A DNA stretch of 64,000 bases from Vibrio sp. SNU_ST1 (GTDB taxonomy: Bacteria > Pseudomonadota > Gammaproteobacteria > Enterobacterales > Vibrionaceae). The notes under the pieces were generated by a model that was given only the letters and a program-made list of their open reading frames with translations, was not told where the DNA came from and made no database searches. Shown here piece after piece: positions 57,326-64,000 of the stretch (position 1 is its first letter; each line of letters opens with the position of its first letter). The translations under genes and the position numbers were made by a program. Location of the stretch: the NCBI RefSeq assembly GCF_030563405.1, contig NZ_CP130748.1, positions 2,232,001 through 2,296,000 of the forward strand, given 5' to 3'.

Positions 57326-59382
57326 TGACTGTTCCTACTAATAAAGCGATGCCATTGCGCATCGCTCTTTTAGCTCAGCCAGTAAACGCGGCTGAGCTTT
57401 CTGCCGACTTATTACCTTTGTTTCCTGAGATGGTTACTGTTGTAGTTGACAGCAATTTTAATCAAGCACTTAGCCGTGCGGTTGAGACTATAAATCAAGG
57501 CGCTGCTGTTAAACTCTGTTTGGATTCTCACTCACCATCATTGTTGATGTTAAGTGCGCTGAATGCTGCTCAGAATAAGATTCACCCACACGCAAATTTG
57601 GCAGGCTTTGCCGAAGCTCTTGATCTAGATAATGGAGATAGCGTTCAGCTCGCTCTGGATATTGCACGCCGCCCAACTTCGGATTTAAGCCATCAACAGC
57701 AATATTCTGCTCTCTCTGCTTCGCAGCAGTTTGAGGAATTGTTGAATATGGTTAATGTAATATCGAGCCGTTCATTGCCGAACCATTCATTACCGAGCCA
57801 TTATTGGTTCACTGAGCCGAACAAAGCTCGTGTTGCTTCATTGACCTTCAATGACGATAGCCCAAAATCCACCAGCCTGATATTGACTCAAGCGACCGGT
57901 TTGCAAGAACCAAAGCCCTTACTATCGAGCGAACGTTTGATGTTTGTGGTTTCAGGCAATGAACAAGCCGAATTGCTTTCTCAGTTAACCTCTTTAAAAG
58001 CAGAGCTTAAGTGCATTAGCGATTCGGCGGACAGCGAACTTGCTATCGCCACCCTGATGCATTCAAACCTAAATCACTTCCAAAGCGTTCAGCACAATGC
58101 TGACCTTGGCGCGAACATCGTGATTCAAGCGGCGTCAATTGATGCTGCACTACAAGAGATCACAGCGGTTGAAAATGCGTTGCCAAAAGTAATGGCTGAC
58201 AATAGCCAATACAAGACTCCTGCGGGCAGTTGTTTCTCACCGAAACCTCAAAGCAAAGGTGGTGTTGCATTTGTTTACCCTGGTGTTGGCACGGTTTATC
58301 CCGGCATGTTGCGCGAGTTTCACCACTATTTCCCACAGTTATTTGCTCGCTTAGAGCGAGAAGGTAACTTGAATGAGATGCTACAGGCTGAAAAAACCTA
58401 CGCTGAAGACTCGCAAGAAATGTCGCTCAGTGAATTGGCAATTGCAGGTGTGGGCAGTAGTTACTTACTAACGCAGCTATTGTGTGGCGAATTTAAAGTG
58501 CAGCCAGATTTCGCCTTGGGTTACTCCAAAGGTGAAGCCTCAATGTGGGCGAGCTTAAATGTTTGGAAAAAACCACATGCACTGATTGAGATGACTCAAA
58601 CCAGTCCTATCTTCACCACGGCTATTTCGGGCGAACTCACCGCGGTGCGTCAAGATTGGCAGCTGAACGGCGACGAAAGCATCCAATGGAATAGCTTTGT
58701 GGTTCGCAGTGATGCGCAAGCGATTGAGGCTCTGTTACCGGAGTTTCCACGTGCTTACCTTGCTATTATCCAAGGTGACACCTGCGTACTGGCCGGTTGT
58801 GAAAGCACATGTCGTGCACTACTCAAAAAATTGGGTAAACGAGGCATTGCCGCGAATCGTGTTACCGCAATGCACACCACGCCAGCGTTGAGCCAACACA
58901 GCCAAGTGCGAGAGTTTTACACGCAACCACTGTTCGACGAGTTGCCAAGGCATATCCGCTTTATCAGCGCAGCTGGCTTGCCAACTGGCGCACCAATCAA
59001 TATCGATAGCGGCAGCATCGCCCTTTCGATTGCCGACACTTTCTGTTCAACGCTGGATTTCACCGCGTTGATCCAGAGTGCGCGTCAGCAAGGTGCTCGC
59101 CTGTTTGTAGAAGTCGGTGCCGATCGTCAAACCAGCACATTGATCGACAAGATCAACCGCAGCGACAACGTAGCAGACCAAAACTGCACAATCGCTTCCA
59201 ATGCCAAGGGTGGCGACGATGTTGTCACGCTCATCAAGTGCATTGGTCAGCTCATTACTCATCAAATCCCACTGTCTGTCGAGCCACTTATTCAAGGGCT
59301 AGAACAACAGATCACCGCCGCTAAGCAATTACGTGGTGTGTCTCAAGGCAGCGCAGTGAATCATCAAGGAGAGCTAGTATGA
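57325..59382 (+). CDS. pfaB: PUFA synthase acyltransferase subunit PfaB
   Basis: Acyltransferase-domain protein of 685 residues. PfaB is known to influence whether EPA or DHA is made. The C-terminal half holds the acyltransferase fold: GGVAFVYPGVGTVYPGM near 311 and the nucleophile Ser401 in LGYSKGEASMW, a GYSxGE variant of the usual GHSxG. The N-terminal ~300 residues look like a degenerate, ketosynthase-derived scaffold in other PfaB proteins; here I see no active-site motif. GTG start overlapping the pfaA stop (TAGTG), with AAGGAG 11 bases upstream. Its own stop overlaps pfaC (ATGA). Confidence 0.94.
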   Translation: MTVPTNKAMPLRIALLAQPVNAAELSADLLPLFPEMVTVVVDSNFNQALSRAVETINQGAAVKLCLDSHSPSLLMLSALNAAQNKIHPHANLAGFAEALDLDNGDSVQLALDIARRPTSDLSHQQQYSALSASQQFEELLNMVNVISSRSLPNHSLPSHYWFTEPNKARVASLTFNDDSPKSTSLILTQATGLQEPKPLLSSERLMFVVSGNEQAELLSQLTSLKAELKCISDSADSELAIATLMHSNLNHFQSVQHNADLGANIVIQAASIDAALQEITAVENALPKVMADNSQYKTPAGSCFSPKPQSKGGVAFVYPGVGTVYPGMLREFHHYFPQLFARLEREGNLNEMLQAEKTYAEDSQEMSLSELAIAGVGSSYLLTQLLCGEFKVQPDFALGYSKGEASMWASLNVWKKPHALIEMTQTSPIFTTAISGELTAVRQDWQLNGDESIQWNSFVVRSDAQAIEALLPEFPRAYLAIIQGDTCVLAGCESTCRALLKKLGKRGIAANRVTAMHTTPALSQHSQVREFYTQPLFDELPRHIRFISAAGLPTGAPINIDSGSIALSIADTFCSTLDFTALIQSARQQGARLFVEVGADRQTSTLIDKINRSDNVADQNCTIASNAKGGDDVVTLIKCIGQLITHQIPLSVEPLIQGLEQQITAAKQLRGVSQGSAVNHQGELV

Positions 59383-62300
59383 GTTCTCAATCGAATCAGG
59401 CTCAGAACAAACAGCAAGTGAAGTGCAATAAGATCGCGATTGTCGGTATTGCTAACCAATACCCTGAATCTGATACGCCAAAAGATTTTTGGCAAAACTT
59501 GCTAAACAAAAAAGATTCTCGAACCACATTAAGCGCTGAAAAGTTAGGCGCTAAGCCTGAAAGCTATCAGGGTGTACAAGGTGAATCAGACCGCTTTTAC
59601 TGTGATAAAGGCGGCTACATCGAAAACTTCAATTTCGACAGCAATGGCTACCGCTTAACCGCGGAATCATTCAAAGGTGTCGACCAGAGTTTCCTTTGGG
59701 CTTTGGATACCAGCCGTAAGGCGTTAGTCGACGCAGGCGTTAATTTAAATGCCGATGTTTTAGAGCGCACTGGCGTGATCATGGGTGCCCTTTCGTTCCC
59801 AACGACACGTTCAAACGACTTGTTTCTGCCGATGTATCACTCGGTGGTCGAGAAAGCACTTAAAGATAAATTAGCTAATGACCAGTTTTCACTGCTACCA
59901 ACCAATGAAACTGCTCAAGACCTCAACCCGATCAACGGTGCGGCAGCACACAACGCCTCTAAGTTAGTCGCTGATGCGCTAGGTTTAGGCAACGTGCAAC
60001 TTAGCCTAGATGCGGCATGTGCAAGTTCAGTGTATTCATTGAAGTTAGCGTGTGATTACTTAAACACAGGCAAAGCCGACATGATGTTGGCAGGCGCGGT
60101 ATCAGGAGCTGACCCATTCTTCATCAACATGGGTTTTTCCATCTTCCACGCTTACCCAGACCACGGCGTGTCGGTTCCGTTTGATAGCAACAGTAAAGGC
60201 TTGTTTGCTGGTGAAGGCGCTGGTGTATTAGTGCTAAAACGCTTAGCTGATGCCGAGCGTGATGGCGACAATATCTACGCAGTCGTCAACGGCATTGGTT
60301 TATCAAACGATGGTCGTGGTCAGTTCGTATTAAGCCCGAATAGCAAAGGACAAGTACAAGCCTTTGAACGCGCTTACGAGGCTTCAAACCTATCACCAGA
60401 CAGCATTGAAGTGATTGAGTGTCACGCAACCGGCACACCATTAGGTGACAAGGTTGAGTTAACCTCAATGGAACGATTCTTTACTGAAAAATTGAATGGT
60501 TCTAACCCGCCATTGATTGGTTCTGCGAAATCAAACCTCGGTCACTTACTGACTGCGGCAGGTATGCCGGGGATCATGAAGATGATCTTTGCGATGAAAG
60601 AAGGCGTGCTGCCACCAAGTATTAACTTGGATAAGCCACTATCGTCGCCAGAAGGTTTATTTGGCTCGCAGACTCTACCAACGCAGGTTCAACCTTGGCC
60701 AAGTAAAGCGGGTAACTCAGAGCGCTGCGCAGGTGTGTCTGTATTTGGTTTCGGTGGTTGTAACGCTCACTTGCTGCTTGAAGCGTATTCTGACAAGAGT
60801 CATGCAAATCAGACTCTAGAGTCAGCTTCTCCAAGTCTACAATCGCCTAATTTAAGCATTACTGGCCTCGCATCGCACTTCGGCTCCCTGCAAAGTATCG
60901 ATGCACTAAGTACTGCGATCGAGACCAACAACGATGCTTTCATTGCTTTGCCTAAGAAACGCTGGAAAGGCTTAGACCAACATCCAGAACTACTGAATCA
61001 ATTTGGTTTACACGGCATTCCAAACGGAGCGTACATCGATCAATTCGATCTCGATTTCCTACGCTTCAAAGTGCCACCTAATGAAGATGACCGTTTGATC
61101 TCTCAGCAGTTGCTACTGATGAAAGTCGCAGACGAAGCGATCAAAGATGCCAAGCTCGTAGCAGGCCAAAAGGTTGCGGTTTTAGTCGCGATGGAAACTG
61201 AGCTTGAGATGCACCAATTCCGTGGACGCGTAAACCTGCATAGCCAATTGGCTGACAGCTTTGCCAACATGGGTATCGAACTAACTCAAGACGAATACCA
61301 AGCGCTAGAAACCATCGCGATGGACAGTGTGATGGACGCAGCCAAGCTGAACCAATACACCAGTTTCATCGGTAACATCATGGCTTCGCGTATCTCTTCA
61401 TTGTGGGACTTTAACGGCCCTGCCTTTACGATTTCAGCCGCTGAACAATCAGTTGCACGTTGTATTGATGTCGCGCAAAACCTGATGTCGCAAGAATCGA
61501 TGGACGCAGTTGTAATTGCAGCCGTCGACCTAAGCGGCAGTGCGGAACATGTGATTCTGAAGAACAGCATGAGCCCAGTGTCACTTTCTCCAAAATTCGG
61601 ACAACCGCAAGACGGCAGTTGGAATGTCGGCGAAGGCGCGGGTGCAATCGTTCTTGTTAAAGAGAGTCGAGTAACAAGCAACCAAGATACGGCTTACGGC
61701 AGCATCAACGCATTAGCGTTTGGTTCAAGCGAGCGTAACAACGCCGTTGTTGATGAGTTACTGATTCAAGTCGGTATGAGCTCGAACGATGTTTCTCTGC
61801 TTGAACTTAACCATGCACCAGAGTCTTCATCTCATCAGTTCTCATCACATCAGTCTTCGCCTCTCAGCCTAGGGAACACAAAGACTACTCAAGCGAGTCA
61901 GCGTGTAGGTCACTGCTCTGCAGCCTCTGGTATGGCAAGCCTGCTACACGGTCTGCTCAATCTGAACCTTGAGTCTCTGAATCCAAATGTCAGCTCTAAG
62001 AGCGCGATTGTTGCCAACATCAGCGAAGGACAATGTTCACAGCTGCTACTAAGCCAATCGAGTGTTGAATCTCAATCACTTTCTGTTCGTTTAAGTAATG
62101 AACTGGCAAGTGATGCTAAACGTCAATTGGTTAAGCAAGTTACTCTTGGTGGTCGCGATATTTATCAACATATTGCCCAAACCCCAGTGACCAACTTGGC
62201 AACGATTCAACAGAAAGCTTCTGGTAAACAAGCAGCAAGAGTGGCGTCGATTCCAACGACAGCAAGCATTCAAGCAGCCCTTGCGCAAAAAGAGTTAGAG

Positions 62301-64000
62301 AAGAATGCATTAGCGCAGAAAGCGGTAGAGCCAGTCATCGAAACTCCTACATCAGTATCCCCTACTCTGGCGCCAACGCGCCACAGTCAGCTAACAGGTA
62401 ACCACAGCAATATGACTCATGTCCTATCCGCTAAAAATGGCGTATCGAATATCGACGCTAATACGGATGCAGCATCACAGCCGTCTGTAACACCATACAA
62501 CCAAGCTTTTGCTCAAAATCAGCAAGCAGCTCAGCAAGTACACAAAGCATTCCTGCACACTCGTGCCCAAGGCATGCAAATGGCTGATGCGCTATTAAAA
62601 GCACAGCTAAACGCAGTCACGTCTGGTTTAGATAGCAATGCCCTTATTCAACAAACAACTGGCCAACAAACGAATGGACAGCCTGTTCAAGCTCAAGCCC
62701 AGTCAGTGCCAGTCAACGTATTAGCGACTCCTGCACCTGTGAAGCCCGTTCGAAAGCCATGTATCTGGGATTACGATGATCTGGTTGAATACGCTGAAGG
62801 CGACATCGCTAACGTATTTGGTCCTGACTACGCGATCATTGATAGCTACTCGCGCCGCGTTCGTTTGCCAACCACCGACTACCTATTGGTATCCCGTGTG
62901 ACTAAGCTGAACGCGACCGTTAACGAGTACAAGCCAAGCACAATGACCACAGAATACGACATCCCTGTTGATGCGCCGTATCTTGTTGATGGTCAGATCC
63001 CTTGGGCAGTAGCGGTTGAATCTGGCCAATGTGACCTGATGCTGATCAGCTACTTAGGCATTGATTTTGAAAACAAAGGCGAGCGCGTTTATCGCCTACT
63101 CGATTGTACGCTGACCTTCCTTGGCGACTTGCCTCGTGGTGGCGATACACTCCGTTACGACATCTCAATCAACAGCTTTGCTCGCAATGGCGACACACTA
63201 CTTTTCTTCTTCTCGTACGAGTGTTTCGTTGGCGACAAGATGATCCTGAAAATGGATAACGGCTGTGCAGGCTTCTTCACTGATGAAGAGCTAGCAGACG
63301 GCAAAGGTGTGATTCACACTGAAGACGAGATCAAGGCTCGTAAGCTTGCCACTAAGCAACGCTTCGACCCGATTCTGCACTGCCCTAAAACGCAGTTTAA
63401 CCACCAAGAGTTACGTCACCTGCTGACTGCGAACATTGCAGAGTGTTTTGGCCCAACTCACCAATCTGATCGCCACCAGCCTTCTCTATGCTTCAGCTCA
63501 GAGAAATTCATGATGATCGAAAAGGTCAGCCGTGTTGAACCACAAGGCGGCACATGGGGACTTGGTCTGATTGAAGGTCACAAACAGCTAGAGCCTGAGC
63601 ACTGGTACTTCCCTTGTCACTTCAAAGATGACTCAGTAATGGCTGGCTCTTTGATGGCAGAAGGTTGTGGTCAACTGCTTCAGTTCTTCATGATGCACCT
63701 TGGCATGCACACGCTTGTTCAAAATGGTCGTTTCCAACCGCTTGAAAATGCCCCTCAACAAGTGCGTTGTCGTGGACAAGTGCTACCACAATCGGCAGAA
63801 CTGACTTACCGCATGGAAGTGACTGAAATTGGTCTAAGCCCTCGCCCATACGCGAAGGCTAACATCGATATCTTGCTCAACGGCAAAGTGATTGTTGATT
63901 TCCAAAACTTAGGCGTGATGATAAAAGAAGACGACGAATGTACTCGTTACCTGCCTTCTTTAGAAACAGCTGTCGCGACCCCTGTTATTGAAAACTTGGG
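59379..64000 (+). CDS. pfaC: PUFA synthase subunit PfaC, C-terminus cut by window edge
   Basis: About 1540 residues are visible. The first ketosynthase spans about 15-470 (Cys214 in DAACASS, ECHATGTPLGD, KSNLGHLLTAAG). A chain-length-factor domain follows at about 490-900. Its sequence ISAAEQSVAR puts Glu689 in the place of the active cysteine. After an Ala/Gln-rich linker comes the FabA-like dehydratase region from about 1130. His1414 in CHFKDDSVMAGSLMAEGC has Glu1428 at the usual acid position. The second FabA-like domain and stop lie beyond 64000. AAGGAGAG ribosome site. pfaD is expected next. Confidence 0.96.
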   Translation, partial: MSSQSNQAQNKQQVKCNKIAIVGIANQYPESDTPKDFWQNLLNKKDSRTTLSAEKLGAKPESYQGVQGESDRFYCDKGGYIENFNFDSNGYRLTAESFKGVDQSFLWALDTSRKALVDAGVNLNADVLERTGVIMGALSFPTTRSNDLFLPMYHSVVEKALKDKLANDQFSLLPTNETAQDLNPINGAAAHNASKLVADALGLGNVQLSLDAACASSVYSLKLACDYLNTGKADMMLAGAVSGADPFFINMGFSIFHAYPDHGVSVPFDSNSKGLFAGEGAGVLVLKRLADAERDGDNIYAVVNGIGLSNDGRGQFVLSPNSKGQVQAFERAYEASNLSPDSIEVIECHATGTPLGDKVELTSMERFFTEKLNGSNPPLIGSAKSNLGHLLTAAGMPGIMKMIFAMKEGVLPPSINLDKPLSSPEGLFGSQTLPTQVQPWPSKAGNSERCAGVSVFGFGGCNAHLLLEAYSDKSHANQTLESASPSLQSPNLSITGLASHFGSLQSIDALSTAIETNNDAFIALPKKRWKGLDQHPELLNQFGLHGIPNGAYIDQFDLDFLRFKVPPNEDDRLISQQLLLMKVADEAIKDAKLVAGQKVAVLVAMETELEMHQFRGRVNLHSQLADSFANMGIELTQDEYQALETIAMDSVMDAAKLNQYTSFIGNIMASRISSLWDFNGPAFTISAAEQSVARCIDVAQNLMSQESMDAVVIAAVDLSGSAEHVILKNSMSPVSLSPKFGQPQDGSWNVGEGAGAIVLVKESRVTSNQDTAYGSINALAFGSSERNNAVVDELLIQVGMSSNDVSLLELNHAPESSSHQFSSHQSSPLSLGNTKTTQASQRVGHCSAASGMASLLHGLLNLNLESLNPNVSSKSAIVANISEGQCSQLLLSQSSVESQSLSVRLSNELASDAKRQLVKQVTLGGRDIYQHIAQTPVTNLATIQQKASGKQAARVASIPTTASIQAALAQKELEKNALAQKAVEPVIETPTSVSPTLAPTRHSQLTGNHSNMTHVLSAKNGVSNIDANTDAASQPSVTPYNQAFAQNQQAAQQVHKAFLHTRAQGMQMADALLKAQLNAVTSGLDSNALIQQTTGQQTNGQPVQAQAQSVPVNVLATPAPVKPVRKPCIWDYDDLVEYAEGDIANVFGPDYAIIDSYSRRVRLPTTDYLLVSRVTKLNATVNEYKPSTMTTEYDIPVDAPYLVDGQIPWAVAVESGQCDLMLISYLGIDFENKGERVYRLLDCTLTFLGDLPRGGDTLRYDISINSFARNGDTLLFFFSYECFVGDKMILKMDNGCAGFFTDEELADGKGVIHTEDEIKARKLATKQRFDPILHCPKTQFNHQELRHLLTANIAECFGPTHQSDRHQPSLCFSSEKFMMIEKVSRVEPQGGTWGLGLIEGHKQLEPEHWYFPCHFKDDSVMAGSLMAEGCGQLLQFFMMHLGMHTLVQNGRFQPLENAPQQVRCRGQVLPQSAELTYRMEVTEIGLSPRPYAKANIDILLNGKVIVDFQNLGVMIKEDDECTRYLPSLETAVATPVIENL

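Overview
The window looks like chromosome from a marine Vibrio. The main evidence is the housekeeping block tig-clpP-clpX-lon-hupB-ppiD-comEA, which has the Vibrio cholerae order. A complete menaquinone operon, a rhombosortase gene and a DctPQM/DctBD dicarboxylate system with a sigma-54 promoter also fit. A pfa-type polyunsaturated fatty acid synthase at the right edge suggests a marine, possibly Splendidus-clade, strain; the clade is inference. I see no insertion sequence, prophage, CRISPR array or rRNA.

Left part (1-18.2 kb). An RND efflux permease (cut by the left edge) and its membrane fusion protein lie on the minus strand. Next comes an array of seven tRNA-Tyr genes in 187-bp tandem units behind one strong promoter. 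An A/T-rich stretch (5.8-10.1 kb) follows with redox and detoxification genes: a glutathionyl-hydroquinone reductase-like protein, cytochrome b561, an NADPH-type oxidoreductase with a divergent LysR regulator, and a DUF5519-like protein. Core-like genes return with a Tim44-domain protein, a self-regulated TetR plus MFS-PlsC fusion pair, a YeiH-family exporter, an unlisted 55-residue membrane protein, and a DsdC-like LysR regulator divergent from a NagE-like PTS permease.

Middle part (18.2-40.2 kb). The operon menF-D-H-B-C-E makes menaquinone precursors from chorismate. It is divergent from alaA. Two HD-domain nucleotide hydrolases follow (yfbR and a dGTPase of a type linked to phage defence), then tapT, the rhombosortase rrtA and competence gene comEA. 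The protein quality-control block runs on the minus strand with its own terminators, a sigma-32-like promoter before lon and a long leader before tig.

Right part (40.2-64 kb). DctB/DctD lie next to the TRAP transporter dctPQM that they probably control through the sigma-54 promoter upstream of dctP. A hotdog thioesterase and the phosphopantetheinyl transferase pfaE converge. pfaE is divergent from pfaA-pfaB-pfaC, which encode the omega-3 fatty acid synthase; pfaC is cut by the right edge and pfaD would lie beyond it. A FadR-operator-like palindrome sits between pfaE and pfaA.

A dispersed repeat of 162-175 bp with ATACCAATC/GATTGGTAT ends occurs three times, each time in an intergenic region close to a gene start. 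The most noteworthy items are the operator-like site before pfaA, the tRNA-Tyr array, the dispersed repeat, the small membrane gene whose start codon lies in a perfect inverted repeat, and the tandem nucleotide hydrolases.
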